Below, in pieces: positions 26,268 to 36,342 of a DNA stretch of 54,833 nt (position 1 is its first letter; each line of letters opens with the position of its first letter). Both the position numbers and the translations under genes were made by a program. Below the pieces are notes generated by a model, which made no database searches, was not told the origin of the DNA, and saw only the letters and a list, made by a program, of their open reading frames with translations. Location of the stretch: assembly GCA_036788215.1 (NCBI GenBank), contig DAIQNV010000014.1, forward strand, positions 1-54,833, written 5' to 3'. Origin of the DNA: DAIQNV01 sp036788215 (lineage in GTDB: Bacteria; Planctomycetota; Phycisphaerae; Phycisphaerales; UBA1924).

Positions 26268-26590
26268 GCCGCTGCGCTCCCGTTCCGCCCCCGCTCGACC
26301 ACGCTGAAGACCCGGGAAGACGCCCCGGGACAGACTCTTCGGGCACAGGCCCGCCACACTGAGCCACCTGCACCCCGAGTGAGGCCCGACAGCCCCCGAC
26401 CGCACGAGCCCCAACACACTACCCGCCCCGGCCCGCCCCCGCCGCCCCGCGCACCCGACGCAAACGCCTACACTCCGCCCCGGGCGACTTCGGCACACCG
26501 AACACACGCCGCGAACACGATATCCCAACCCCCAGGCACGCCCCAACCGACACCGGCGAACCCGTGCCACCCGCAGAAAGTAGGACCACC
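26268..26590. other. Divergent intergenic region between otsA and the DUF3467 gene
   Basis: 323 bases, strongly C-rich on the plus strand (for example the stretch around 26420-26450). It must hold the promoters of both divergent genes, but no convincing -35/-10 pair was seen; TACACT at 26469-26474 is a weak plus-strand -10 candidate. No gene, repeat or hairpin with a T-run was recognised. Confidence 0.6.
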
Positions 26591-26938
26591 ATGGCCGATG
26601 ACCAGCCCCAGAACACCCAGCCCGGTCAGCAGCCCCAGGGCCAGCAGATCCAGCTCCGGATCGACGAGTCCAAGATGGGCACCACCTACGCCAACACCAT
26701 CCGCACCTCCACGACCCAGGACGAGATCATCCTCGACTTCGGCGTCAACATCCCGATGCAGATGCCCAACCAGCCCCCCATGGTCGTCTTCAACGTCGGC
26801 TCCCGAATCATCATGAACTGGGCCGGAGCCAAGCGACTCGCGATGTCCCTCGGGTCCGTCATCCGCCAGTACGAGGAGCAGAACGGGGAAATCCAGCTCC
26901 AGCGCCAGATGCCCCAGCCCCCAGCAGCCCAGGCCTGA
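26591..26938 (+). CDS. DUF3467 domain protein
   Basis: 115 residues from the ATG at 26591 (AGGA seven bases upstream). A glutamine/proline-rich N-terminus precedes the domain IQLRIDESKMGTTYANTIRTSTTQDEIILDFGVN, then MVVFNVGSRIIMNWAGAKRLAMSLGSVIRQYE, and a glutamine/proline-rich tail. This is the DUF3467 family, small cytosolic proteins common in planctomycetes, of unknown function; the fold is probably beta-rich and oligomeric. It stands alone, 125 bases before the MoxR operon on the same strand. Confidence 0.88.
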   Translation: MADDQPQNTQPGQQPQGQQIQLRIDESKMGTTYANTIRTSTTQDEIILDFGVNIPMQMPNQPPMVVFNVGSRIIMNWAGAKRLAMSLGSVIRQYEEQNGEIQLQRQMPQPPAAQA

Positions 26939-27063
26939 CGCCCGCCACGACCGGCGCTGACCGAACAGTCAATCGCGACGGACACGCGGCCCGATGGCAT
27001 CCACACGGCTGAACACCGCCGAACGAGCCAGCGACCCAGAACCGCGAAACCACCGACGCTCCC

Positions 27064-28095
<1,032 letters not shown>

Positions 28096-28198
28096 CCAAC
28101 CGCCACCACATGGAGCCCCGACCGTAAGGGAGCGGGCTGGACGAACCAACCAGTACCGCCAAACACCCCTCGCCGTCCTCCACCGCGAGCCCGACGCG

Positions 28199-29092
28199 AT
28201 GCGCACCGAAGAACTCATGACCCAGGTCCGCCGCCTCGACCTCGCCACCAAAAGGCGATCGGGCGAGCTCCTCGCCGGACGCTACCACTCCGCCTTCAAG
28301 GGACAGGGCATCGAGTTCGCCGAGGTCCGCGAGTACGAACCCGGCGACGACATCCGCTCCATCGACTGGAACGTCACCGCCCGCACCGGAAAGCCCTTCA
28401 TCAAGCGCTTCGTCGAGGAACGACTCCTCACCGTCCACCTCGCCATCGACACCTCCGCCTCAGGCCTCTTCGGCTCCACAGGACGCTCCAAGGCCCGCAC
28501 CATCGCCGAAGCCGCCGCCGCCATCGCCCTCGCCGCGGGGCGCAACGGAGACCGCTCCGCCCTCACCCTCTTCTCCGACGACATCGACCTCGTCCTCCCC
28601 CCAGGCAGAGGCCCCCGCCACCAGCTCCGCCTCCTGCGTGAGCTCCTCAACGCCGCCCCGTCCGGCACAGGCCGCGCCATGCCCCACGCCCTCGAAGACC
28701 TCCGCCGCACCGCCCGCCGCCACTCCCTCGTCTTCCTCTTCTCCGATTTCACCCCCACCCCGGGCCAGGCCCTCACCGATCTCTTCCTCCCCCTCTCCAT
28801 GCTCGCCCGGCGCTGCGACCTCGTCGTCTTCCGCGTCGCCGACCCCCTCGAGCGCGACCTCCCCCCCGTAGGCCTCATCGAGCTCACCGACCCCGAGACC
28901 GGCCGCCGCACACTCTTCGACACTTCCTCCCGCCGCGCCCGCAGACAACTCCAGGGCCGCTTCGACCGCCACGCCGCGGAGCTCAAGGACCTCTGCCGCC
29001 GCGCCGGCGCCGACTTCGTCGAGTCCGCCACCGACCACGACGTCATCGACGACCTCGCCCGCCTCTTTCACAAGCGGGAGCAACGCCGATGA
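28199..29092 (+). CDS. DUF58 protein of the MoxR/Bat operon
   Basis: 297 residues from the ATG at 28199. The signature REYEPGDDIRSIDWNVTARTGKPFIKRF near residues 48-75 defines DUF58, followed by a von Willebrand A-like domain (TVHLAIDTSASGLFG, SALTLFSDDIDLV, VFLFSDFTP). It is cytosolic, with no signal or membrane helix. DUF58 proteins accompany MoxR ATPases almost everywhere and are presumed partners of the ATPase. The stop codon overlaps the start of the next gene (ATGA). Confidence 0.93.
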   Translation: MRTEELMTQVRRLDLATKRRSGELLAGRYHSAFKGQGIEFAEVREYEPGDDIRSIDWNVTARTGKPFIKRFVEERLLTVHLAIDTSASGLFGSTGRSKARTIAEAAAAIALAAGRNGDRSALTLFSDDIDLVLPPGRGPRHQLRLLRELLNAAPSGTGRAMPHALEDLRRTARRHSLVFLFSDFTPTPGQALTDLFLPLSMLARRCDLVVFRVADPLERDLPPVGLIELTDPETGRRTLFDTSSRRARRQLQGRFDRHAAELKDLCRRAGADFVESATDHDVIDDLARLFHKREQRR

Positions 29093-30236
29093 CGCGAATC
29101 GACGACAACCGGTGCCACCACCCGGGCTTCCCGGGTAGTGCTCCGCGCAGGACACGCAACGTCAAGCTCGGGTGCCACTGGCTGCTCGCCAGCCAGTGCC
29201 TCTTCACCCTCACCGCCTGCGACCAATCCCACGAACAACCCGCCGCAGCCTCCACCTCCGCCACCGCCCGCGACATCACCATCACCCTCTCCCTCTCCGA
29301 CACCTCCCTCACCACCGTCGACCGCACCGCCCTCACCGTCGATCTCATCTTCCCCCCGGACACCCTCCCCGCCTTCACGCCCCCGATCACCGACACCCTC
29401 GCCTCCGCAGGCTGGATCGTCATCTCCGCCGAGACCGCCGAGCCCAGGCTCGCACCGGATGACCGCCTCCTGCGCCGCACCACCGCCACCATCGAGCCCT
29501 CCCTCCCGGGCGACCTCCCGATCCCCGCGCTCACCGCATCGCTCGCCAATGGCGACGCCGTCACCACCGATCCCCTCCCCGTCACCATCGCCACCCTCCT
29601 CCCCGAGGACGACCCGCTCGCCGACTCCCCTGAGCTCACCGAGGAACGCGACACCCCGCCCGAGCCGAGCCCAAGCCCCCTCCCCTTCATCGCCGCCGGT
29701 GCCGCCGCCCTCGCCNNNNNNNNNNNNNNNNNNNNNNNNNNNNNNNNNNNNNNNNNNNNNNNNNNNNNNNNNNNNNNNNNNNNNNNNNNNNNNNNNNNNN
29801 NNNNNNNNNNNNNNNCGAGCCGAGCCCAAGCCCCCTCCCCTTCATCGCCGCCGGTGCCGCCGCCCTCGCCGCGATCGTCACCGCCCTCGCACTCGTCCTC
29901 CGCAAGAAGCCCAAGGCCCCCGACCCCCGCGCCGAGCTCCGCCGCCTCGCCCGCGACACTCGCCGTCTCGCCGACCGGGACAACCCGAGCCAGCAGGACC
30001 TCGACGCCCTCGACCGCGCCCTCCGCGAAGCCATCACGCTCTCCGCGTCCCGCGAAGCGGACCACGCCCAGCTCCTCGCCCGCCTCGAACGCGCCCGCTT
30101 CGCCCCCTTGCCCCCGCCCACGCAAGCGTCCCGCGATCTCGCCGAACACACCGCCTCTTCCATACGCACGATGCAGGAAAGCCACGCCCAGCGCATCGGA
30201 GACACCAGGCCAGACCCCACCGGAGAACGCGCGTGA
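29089..30236 (+). CDS. Membrane lipoprotein of the Bat operon, split by a false assembly gap
   Basis: The start ATG at 29089 overlaps the DUF58 stop. The left part runs to 29715 and the right part from 29816 to the TGA at 30234-30236. The last 55 bases before the N run are repeated exactly after it. Removing the gap and one copy joins the parts in frame to a 330-residue protein. It has a lipobox LTAC (cysteine 44), a beta-rich domain (DITITLSLSDTSLTTVDRTALTVDLIF) like the N-terminal domains of BatD, one transmembrane helix near residues 198-220, and a charged helical C-terminus. Its first 37 codons contain two hairpins that look like an inserted repeat element. It ends in GTGA, overlapping the next start. 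The family was not recognised. Confidence 0.72.
29107..29200. repeat. Paired palindromic element inside the start of the lipoprotein gene
   Basis: Two hairpins lie 35 bases apart: ACCACCCGGG with CCCGGGTAGT (29117-29126 and 29130-29139, one mismatch) and CACTGGCTG with CAGCCAGTG (29176-29184 and 29190-29198, perfect, five-base loop). They lie in codons 7-37, in a region whose protein sequence (cysteine, histidine and proline rich) does not look like a normal signal peptide. A short mobile or REP-like repeat captured by the gene is the likely reading; its copy number elsewhere cannot be seen here. Confidence 0.5.
29716..29815. other. False assembly gap (100 N) flanked by a 55-bp duplication
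   Basis: Bases 29661-29715 are repeated exactly at 29816-29870, directly against the two sides of the N run. This is the pattern left when two contigs sharing a k-mer-length overlap are scaffolded but not merged. Collapsing the duplication keeps the reading frame of the surrounding gene open. Confidence 0.9.
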
Positions 30237-31381
30237 TCCCGGGCCTTGACGCCATCCTGCCCCACGACCGCCTCGAATGGCCCTGGGCCCTCTGGCTCCT
30301 CGCGATCCCCGCGCTCCTCGCCGCCGGCGCGATTGTCCGCCGCCTCGCCCGCCAACGCCCGCTCCACCCGGGCCTCGTCTATCCCGCCGACGCGGGCGCG
30401 AGCGCCATCGCCCCGACCCTCCGCGCCCGTCTCACCGCCCTCCCCGCCCTCCTCCGCGTCGCGACCCTCGTCCTCCTCGTCCTCGCCCTCGCCCGCCCCC
30501 AGCACGAGCTGGGCCGCACGAAGACCAGCACCGAGGGCATCGCGCTCCAGCTCGTCATCGACCGCTCCGGATCCATGGAAGAGCCCATGGTCTTCGGGGG
30601 CGAGCAGATGAACCGCCTCGAAGTCGTCAAGCGCGTCGCCTCCGAGTTCCTCACCGGCAACGACGACGACCTCAAGGGCCGCGAGGGCGACCTTATCGGC
30701 GCCATCGTCTTCGGCACCTACGCCGACACCATCGCCCCCCTCACGCAGAGCCCCGCCCTCGTCGCCGAGCTCCTCCAGAAGGTCGAGGTCGCCACCCTCC
30801 GCTCCGAGCAGGGCACCGCCATCGGAGACGCCCTCGCCCTCGCCCTCGCCCGCCTGAAGCGGGCCGAGGAAGAGATCGGTGCCGCCAACGCCCGGGACGA
30901 ACGCAAGAACCGGCGCGCGGACGACGACCCGACCAACGACCCCAGCGATGACCAGGACACCTTCACCATCAAGGGCAAGGCGGTCATCCTCCTCACCGAT
31001 GGCGAGTCCAACCAGGGCGAGATCCACCCCATCCAGGCCGCCATGCTCGCCGCCGACTGGGGCATCCGCGTCTACACCATCGGGATAGGCCAGGGCAAGT
31101 ACATCCAGATGGGCAACCAGCGCATCCCCCTGGGCGGGGGCGTCGACGGCCGCACCCTGAACGAGATCGCCGAACGCACCGGCGGAAAGTTCTTCATGGC
31201 CACCGACGCCGAGGCCCTCCGGGGCGTCTACTCCGAGATCGACCGCCTCGAACGCACCACCATCGAGACCCGGGAGCTCGCCGACTACCAGGAAGCCTTC
31301 ACCCCCCTCGCCCTCGCCGCCCTCGCCCTGCTCGCCCTCGAAATCTTCATCCGCGCCGCGGTCCTCCGGAGGGCCCCGTGA
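30233..31381 (+). CDS. batA: VWA-domain membrane protein (BatA-like)
   Basis: 382 residues from the GTG at 30233, which overlaps the preceding TGA. Two transmembrane helices near the N-terminus (WPWALWLLAIPALLAAGAIV and LRVATLVLLVLALA) are followed by a von Willebrand A domain with the full metal-ion site: DRSGSM, GTAIGDALALALA and LLTDGESNQGEI. One more helix lies at the C-terminus (ALAALALLALEIFI). This is the classic BatA layout of the Bacteroides aerotolerance operon, a membrane protein that presents the VWA domain outside the cytoplasm. A charged insertion (ARDERKNRRADDDPTNDPSDDQD) sits between the second and third metal-site motifs. The upstream part of the long open frame is shadow. 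Confidence 0.93.
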   Translation: MIPGLDAILPHDRLEWPWALWLLAIPALLAAGAIVRRLARQRPLHPGLVYPADAGASAIAPTLRARLTALPALLRVATLVLLVLALARPQHELGRTKTSTEGIALQLVIDRSGSMEEPMVFGGEQMNRLEVVKRVASEFLTGNDDDLKGREGDLIGAIVFGTYADTIAPLTQSPALVAELLQKVEVATLRSEQGTAIGDALALALARLKRAEEEIGAANARDERKNRRADDDPTNDPSDDQDTFTIKGKAVILLTDGESNQGEIHPIQAAMLAADWGIRVYTIGIGQGKYIQMGNQRIPLGGGVDGRTLNEIAERTGGKFFMATDAEALRGVYSEIDRLERTTIETRELADYQEAFTPLALAALALLALEIFIRAAVLRRAP

Positions 31382-32481
31382 TGCTGCACACACTCGCGAC
31401 CCTCGCGACCCTCCCCCTCGACCTCGGCGCCCGCCTCGCCGCGCCCGCCTACGCCCACGCCCTCTGGGCCGTCCCCGCCGCCGCCCTCCTCATCGCCCTC
31501 GCCGCCGGCGCCCGCAGGCGGGCCGTCCGCCGCATGATCGGCGCCGGCATGGCCGATCTCATTCAGGGCGTCAGCCCCCTCCGCCGAGCTCTCAAGACCG
31601 CCTGCCTCCTGGGCGCGATCGCCGCCCTCGCGATCGCCCTCGCCCGCCCGCAGTTCAACGCCCGCGAGCGCGAGATCGAGCGCGAGGGCCGCGACCTCGT
31701 CTTCCTCGTCGATGTCTCCCGCTCCATGCTCACCCCCGACCTCGCCCCGAGCCGCCTCGGGCGCGCCAAGATCTGGATCCAGGACCTCGTCGCGGGCCTG
31801 GGCGGGGACCGTGTCGCCCTCGTCGCGTTCGCCGGCGCCCCCTCCGTCGTCAGCCCCCTCACCCTCGACCGCGCTTTCTTCGAGCTCCAGCTCGAACGCC
31901 TGGGCCCGGGCTCCGCCCCAAGGGGAGGCACCGCGATCGGCGACGCCATCCGCAAGGCTGTCACCGATGTCCTGGACCTCGACCCCGACAACCCCGCCCC
32001 CGAAGCCGGACGCTTCCGCGACATCATCCTCATCACCGACGGAGAGGATCAGCAGAGCTTCCCCGTCGAAGCCGCCCGGGCCGCCGGAGCCGCCGGCGTC
32101 CGCATCATCGCCCTGGGCATCGGCTCCACCTCCGGCGCCGCCGTCCCCGCGCCCGACGACACCGCCCAGGCCTTCCAGACCTACCGGGGCTCCACCGTCA
32201 TCAGCCGCCTCGACACCCAGACCCTCGAGTCGATCGCCCGCGCCCACCCGGGCAACGCCTTCCTCAACATCGGAACCGGCGACATCGACCTCGACCAGGT
32301 CTACCGCGACCTCATCGCCGCAGGCGATAAGACCCAGTTCGGCTCCGCCACCGTCACCGAGTACGACGAACGCTTCTGGCTCTTCCTCATCGCCGCCCTC
32401 GCCCTGCTCACGCTCGAGTCCCTCATCCCGGGCGCGATGCGCCCCACCCGCCCCGCGCGCCCCCGGAGGGCCACCGCATGA
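31378..32481 (+). CDS. batB: VWA-domain membrane protein (BatB-like)
   Basis: 367 residues from the GTG at 31378, or 366 from the ATG at 31381; GGAGGG stands just upstream. Two N-terminal transmembrane helices (ALWAVPAAALLIALAAG and ACLLGAIAALAIALARP) are followed by a VWA domain with DVSRSML, GTAIGDAIRKA and ITDGEDQQSF, so the metal site is intact, and by a C-terminal helix (FWLFLIAALALLTLE). It has the same architecture as its upstream neighbour, with which it probably pairs. The end overlaps the next gene (ATGA). Confidence 0.93.
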   Translation: MMLHTLATLATLPLDLGARLAAPAYAHALWAVPAAALLIALAAGARRRAVRRMIGAGMADLIQGVSPLRRALKTACLLGAIAALAIALARPQFNAREREIEREGRDLVFLVDVSRSMLTPDLAPSRLGRAKIWIQDLVAGLGGDRVALVAFAGAPSVVSPLTLDRAFFELQLERLGPGSAPRGGTAIGDAIRKAVTDVLDLDPDNPAPEAGRFRDIILITDGEDQQSFPVEAARAAGAAGVRIIALGIGSTSGAAVPAPDDTAQAFQTYRGSTVISRLDTQTLESIARAHPGNAFLNIGTGDIDLDQVYRDLIAAGDKTQFGSATVTEYDERFWLFLIAALALLTLESLIPGAMRPTRPARPRRATA

Positions 32482-33620
32482 TCACCCTCCCCACGCTGCT
32501 CACAGCCCTCTCCCTCCTCGCCCCCGCCGCCACCCCCGCGCCAGCCCCAACGCCATCGCCCGCCCCCGAGGTCCGCCTCGCCGACGAACTCACCATCGAG
32601 GAAGCCCTCGACCGCGCCCGGCGCCTGATCGACGCCGGAGACCCCGCCCGCGCCGCCGAGATCCTGAACGCTGCCCTCGAAGACGCCGGGCCGGGCGACC
32701 CGACCGCCCGCGCCCGCCTCGTCGAGGCCAGCACCTGGCAGACCGTCAAGTCGTGGGACGCCGCCGCCTCCGCCCTCCGCGAAGCCGACTACGCCGCTGC
32801 CGATCCCGCGCTCCGCGCCCACGCCCGCTTCGCCCTCGCCCGCCAGTTCGTCGAAGAAGCCCGGACCCCGCCCCCCGCCGACCCCGAGAGCCCGCCTTCG
32901 CCCAACGCGCCCTTGACCCCAGAGCAGCTCGACGCCCAGGCCGCCCTCTACCGCGCCGCCGCCGAAGCCTTCCGCAGCGTCCTCGAGCTCGACCCCACGG
33001 ACGCAGTCGCCGCCCGAAACACCGAACGCGCCCGCCGCCTCGCCGCCCGCGCCGAACGAGAGGCCCAGCAGCAGCGCGAGCAGCAGCAGCAGATGCAGGA
33101 ACTCGCCGACCAGCTCCAGGAGCTCGCCCAGGACCAGCAGCAGGAGGCCGACGAGTCCCGCCGGTCGGACGACGCCGAGCAGCAGGCGCAAAACCAGTCC
33201 GAACTCGACAACCGAACCGAGCAAGCCCAGGACCAGGCCGAGCAATCCGGCGCCAACCAGTCCATCCATGACGCGATGAACCAGGCCCGCGAAGCCCAGG
33301 AAGAAGCCCAGGAGCGCCTCGAGCAGGGCGACACCCAGGGCGCCGCCGAAGCCCAGGAACGCGCCGCCGAAGCCCTCCGTCAGGCCGCGGAAGAAGCCCA
33401 GCAGCAGGCCGGCGACCAGCAGCAGGGCCAGCAGGGCGAGCCCAGCGACGAGCAGCAACAAGCAGAGCAACCCGAGGGTGAACCCCAGGACCAACAGGGC
33501 CCACCACGCGACGAGACCGCCGAAGCCCTCCTCGAACGCGAACGCCGCCAGCGCGAAGCCCGCGACCGCGAACGCCGCACCATCCAGGGCCGCCCCGTCA
33601 TCGTCGAGCGAGACTGGTAA
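32478..33620 (+). CDS. batC: TPR protein with Gln/Glu-rich coiled region (BatC-like)
   Basis: 380 residues, start ATG overlapping the stop of the VWA gene. A signal peptide (residues 1-20) is followed by an alanine/proline stretch and tetratricopeptide-like helices (ALDRARRLIDAGDPARAAEILNAAL and AAAEAFRSVLELDPTDAVAARNTERARRLAARAE). From about residue 190 to 370 the chain is a low-complexity, highly charged run of glutamine, glutamate and alanine, probably a coiled coil. This is the usual form of BatC-type proteins in MoxR/Bat operons. The C-terminus (IQGRPVIVERDW) is more ordinary. TAATG joins it to BatD. Confidence 0.85.
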   Translation: MITLPTLLTALSLLAPAATPAPAPTPSPAPEVRLADELTIEEALDRARRLIDAGDPARAAEILNAALEDAGPGDPTARARLVEASTWQTVKSWDAAASALREADYAAADPALRAHARFALARQFVEEARTPPPADPESPPSPNAPLTPEQLDAQAALYRAAAEAFRSVLELDPTDAVAARNTERARRLAARAEREAQQQREQQQQMQELADQLQELAQDQQQEADESRRSDDAEQQAQNQSELDNRTEQAQDQAEQSGANQSIHDAMNQAREAQEEAQERLEQGDTQGAAEAQERAAEALRQAAEEAQQQAGDQQQGQQGEPSDEQQQAEQPEGEPQDQQGPPRDETAEALLERERRQREARDRERRTIQGRPVIVERDW

Positions 33621-35476
33621 TGACACGACCACTGACCCCCATCCTCGCCCTCCTCCTCCTCGCCCTCGGCGCGATCGCCCCCTGTGCCCACGCCCAGCCC
33701 GACACCGGCGACCGCAGGGGCGTCTTCGCCTACGCCGAGCCCGAACGCACCTACCTGGGCTCCCCCGTCCGCTTCGTCATCGTCCTCGAGAACCTCGCCG
33801 ACGCCGAGCCACCCGACTTCGACCTCGACTGGGCCACCGTCGCCTACCAGGGCGCCAGCCAGTTCTCCAGCACCAGCGTCCGCATTATCAACGGTCAGCC
33901 CACCCGCCAGGCGGTCACCCAGGTCCAGCTCCAGTACGCCCTCACACCCGAGAAATCCGGCGTCTTCGTCGTCCCCGCCCAGACCGTCCGCGCCGGGGGC
34001 GAGGCCTACGAAACCCAGCCCGTCCGCATCACCGTCCTCGAGCCCGAGACCGCCCCCGGGGGCCGGCTCTACTTCGAACTCTCCGACCCCGAAGTCTGGC
34101 TCGGAGAAGCCGTCCCCGCGCAACTCATCTGGGCCCTCCCCGACCTGGGCGGCGCCGACGTCTCAGGCTTCGAATTCAGCGGCTCCCCACCCGCCCGCGT
34201 CGATGTCGAGCCCTCCGGCTCCAACATCACCCGGGGCTCGGGCCGCTACCGGGAACTCCCCCTCTGGGGCAAGCGCGCCATCGGACGCGTCGGCACCCGC
34301 TCCATCGACGGCCGCCGCGCAACGACCCTCACCGTCGAGCTCAACCTCATCCCCACCGAAGCCGGCGAGATCACCATCGACCCCATCACCGTCGTCTTCG
34401 ACGTCACCACCCCCGGCGCCCGCGCCCCCGTCCGCATGATGCAGCGCTCCGAGCCCACCACCCTCCGCGTCAAGCCCCTCCCTACCCAGGGCCGCCCCGA
34501 CACCTTCACAGGCCTCGTCGGACGCTTCGCCATCTCCGCGACCGCCGAGCCCAAGGCGGTCAACGTCGGAGACCCCATCGACCTCTTCGTCACCGTCCAG
34601 GGCGCCGAACCCATGCGGGGCGTCCGCACCGGCCCCGACCTCGCCCCCCAGCCCGCCTGGCAGGACTTCCGCCTCAGCCCCGACGGCTGGCGCTTCGAGC
34701 CCGGGGGCGAGTTCGGCCAGCGCCTCTTCAAGACCACCGTCCGCGCCGGCACCGCCAACATCAACGAAATCCCCCCCATCGAGCTCGCCTACTTTGACCC
34801 CGAAGCCGGGGAATACAGAACCGCCCGCTCCGCCCCCATCCCCCTCGAGGTCCGCGCCGTCCGCGAGGTCACCGCGGCCGATGCGGTCGTTTCCCCGGGC
34901 GCGCTCCCCGTAACATCTCCCGGAATCACCGGCCCGAACGCCGTCGCCCGCTCCCCCCTCGAGGCCAATAGTGGGGGGGTCTGGGCCAACGACCTGGGCC
35001 CCGCCGTCCTCGCCGCCGACGCCTTCACCGCCTCCGACGCCCTGGAAAGCCCCGCCTTCCTCACGCTCCTCGCCGCCCCGCCCGCCCTCTGGGCCTTCGC
35101 GGGCCTCGTCGCTGCTGCCCGCACCCGCCGGGACCCCGCCGCCCTCCGCGTCCGCAGCGCCAGGCCCGCCGCCCTCCGCACCCTGCGGACCAGGGGCGTC
35201 GCCCCCGCCATCCGCGCCTACGTGGGCCGGCGCTTCGGCCTCGCCACCCGGGCGGTCACCGCTGCCGACTGCCGCGAGCACGCGGAGCGCACCGACAGCG
35301 ACGCGGGGCGCGAGCTCGCCCGCCTGCTCGCCCGGGCCGAGGCCGCCGCCCTGACAGGCGAGCCCCTTGACCGGGCCGACCGCGCCGACGCCGCTCGCCT
35401 CATCCGCGCCTTCGACCGCGACGCCACCGCCCACAAGCCAGCTACGAAGCTCACCCGACAGGGGGTGCCCGCGTGA
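33620..35476 (+). CDS. batD: BatD-like protein
   Basis: 618 residues from the ATG at 33620. A signal peptide (residues 1-25) precedes a series of immunoglobulin-like beta domains: AEPERTYLGSPVRFVIVLENLADAEPPDFDLD, then VQLQYALTPEKSGVFVVPAQTVRAGGEAYETQPVRITV, and ISATAEPKAVNVGDPIDLFVTVQG. A transmembrane helix lies near residue 485 (FLTLLAAPPALWAFAGLVAAA), followed by a cytoplasmic helical tail. This is the BatD (oxygen tolerance) family. It is bound to the other Bat proteins by operon overlap on both sides; its stop overlaps the next GTG. Confidence 0.92.
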   Translation: MTRPLTPILALLLLALGAIAPCAHAQPDTGDRRGVFAYAEPERTYLGSPVRFVIVLENLADAEPPDFDLDWATVAYQGASQFSSTSVRIINGQPTRQAVTQVQLQYALTPEKSGVFVVPAQTVRAGGEAYETQPVRITVLEPETAPGGRLYFELSDPEVWLGEAVPAQLIWALPDLGGADVSGFEFSGSPPARVDVEPSGSNITRGSGRYRELPLWGKRAIGRVGTRSIDGRRATTLTVELNLIPTEAGEITIDPITVVFDVTTPGARAPVRMMQRSEPTTLRVKPLPTQGRPDTFTGLVGRFAISATAEPKAVNVGDPIDLFVTVQGAEPMRGVRTGPDLAPQPAWQDFRLSPDGWRFEPGGEFGQRLFKTTVRAGTANINEIPPIELAYFDPEAGEYRTARSAPIPLEVRAVREVTAADAVVSPGALPVTSPGITGPNAVARSPLEANSGGVWANDLGPAVLAADAFTASDALESPAFLTLLAAPPALWAFAGLVAAARTRRDPAALRVRSARPAALRTLRTRGVAPAIRAYVGRRFGLATRAVTAADCREHAERTDSDAGRELARLLARAEAAALTGEPLDRADRADAARLIRAFDRDATAHKPATKLTRQGVPA

Positions 35477-36267
35477 CCCGCCTCCTCGCCCTCATCCTGC
35501 TCGCCCTCGCCAGCGCCCCCGCGCTCGCGCAGGCGCCCACCCCCGCAGACCTCCTCGCCCGCGCCGAGTCCGCCTACCGCCGCGCCGTCGAGCTCACCGC
35601 GACCGACCGCACCCAGGCCCGCGCCGCGTTCGCGGAGTCCGCGGCTGCGTACGCTGAACTCATTGAAGCCGGCGTCGACAACGCCCGCATCCAGCGCAAC
35701 CTGGGCAACACGCTCATCGCGTCGGGCGACCTGGGCCCAGCGATCGCCGCCCTCAAGCGGGCCGAGCGCCTCGACCCCTCGGACCCCCGCACCGCTGATG
35801 CGCTCGCCGCTGCCCGGGCCCAGGTCCGCTCCACCGTCGAGCCGGGCCTCCGCACCCGGGCCGAGTCCGCCTTGCTCTGGTGGCGGGGCCTCATCCCCCG
35901 TCCCGCCCTCGCCTGGACCGGCGCCGGCGCCTGGGCCACGCTCTTCCTCGCCCTCGCCCTCGGCGCGTGGAAGGCCGCCACCACCCGCTGGCTCGTCGCG
36001 GGCACCGCCCTGCTCGCGCTCGTGGGCCTGGGCTCGCTCGGCGCCGAGTGGGCCCTCATCCGCTCCGGCGCCGAGGCGGTCGTCGTGCAGGACAACATCA
36101 CCGCTCGCCTCGGCCCATCAGAAGCGGTCTACGAGCCCGCCTTCACCGCCCCCGTCCGCGAGGGCGTCGAGGGCCGCATCCTCGAGGAACGCGACGGCTG
36201 GTCCCGCGTGCGCCTCCGCTCGGGCCAGCAGGCCTGGCTGCCCAACTGGTCGCTCGAGCGCGTCTGA
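35473..36267 (+). CDS. batE: BatE-like TPR/SH3 membrane protein
   Basis: 264 residues from the GTG at 35473. A signal peptide (1-19) is followed by TPR helices (NARIQRNLGNTLIASGDLGPAIAALKRAERLDPSDPRTADALAAA), two transmembrane segments (ALAWTGAGAWATLFLALALGAW and WLVAGTALLALVGLGSLGAEW) and a bacterial SH3 domain at the C-terminus (ITARLGPSEAVYEPAFTAPVREGVEGRILEERDGWSRVRL). This is the BatE pattern. It closes the operon, and a palindromic repeat 18 bases after the stop may be the terminator. Confidence 0.9.
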   Translation: MTRLLALILLALASAPALAQAPTPADLLARAESAYRRAVELTATDRTQARAAFAESAAAYAELIEAGVDNARIQRNLGNTLIASGDLGPAIAALKRAERLDPSDPRTADALAAARAQVRSTVEPGLRTRAESALLWWRGLIPRPALAWTGAGAWATLFLALALGAWKAATTRWLVAGTALLALVGLGSLGAEWALIRSGAEAVVVQDNITARLGPSEAVYEPAFTAPVREGVEGRILEERDGWSRVRLRSGQQAWLPNWSLERV

Positions 36268-36284
36268 AGGCAGGATCAGGATCG

Positions 36285-36329
36285 CAGATCTCAGATCTCA
36301 GATTTGAAATTTCGGATCTGAGATCTGAA
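36285..36329. repeat. AGATCTCAGATC palindrome between convergent genes
   Basis: Perfect 13-base arms, CAGATCTCAGATC (36285-36297) and GATCTGAGATCTG (36315-36327), flank a 17-base centre. It fills the 75-base space between the Bat operon and the convergent lyase gene and can form the same hairpin from both strands. The same motif recurs at 40740, 44304 and 46406, so it belongs to a dispersed family and may serve as a terminator here. Confidence 0.75.
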
Positions 36330-36342
36330 GTGTTCTCCTCAC

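Noticed and set aside
33060..33560. Low-complexity CAGCAG/GAGCAG region as a DNA repeat
   Set aside because: It encodes the glutamine/glutamate-rich coiled segment of the BatC-like protein in an intact frame, so it is explained by the protein.
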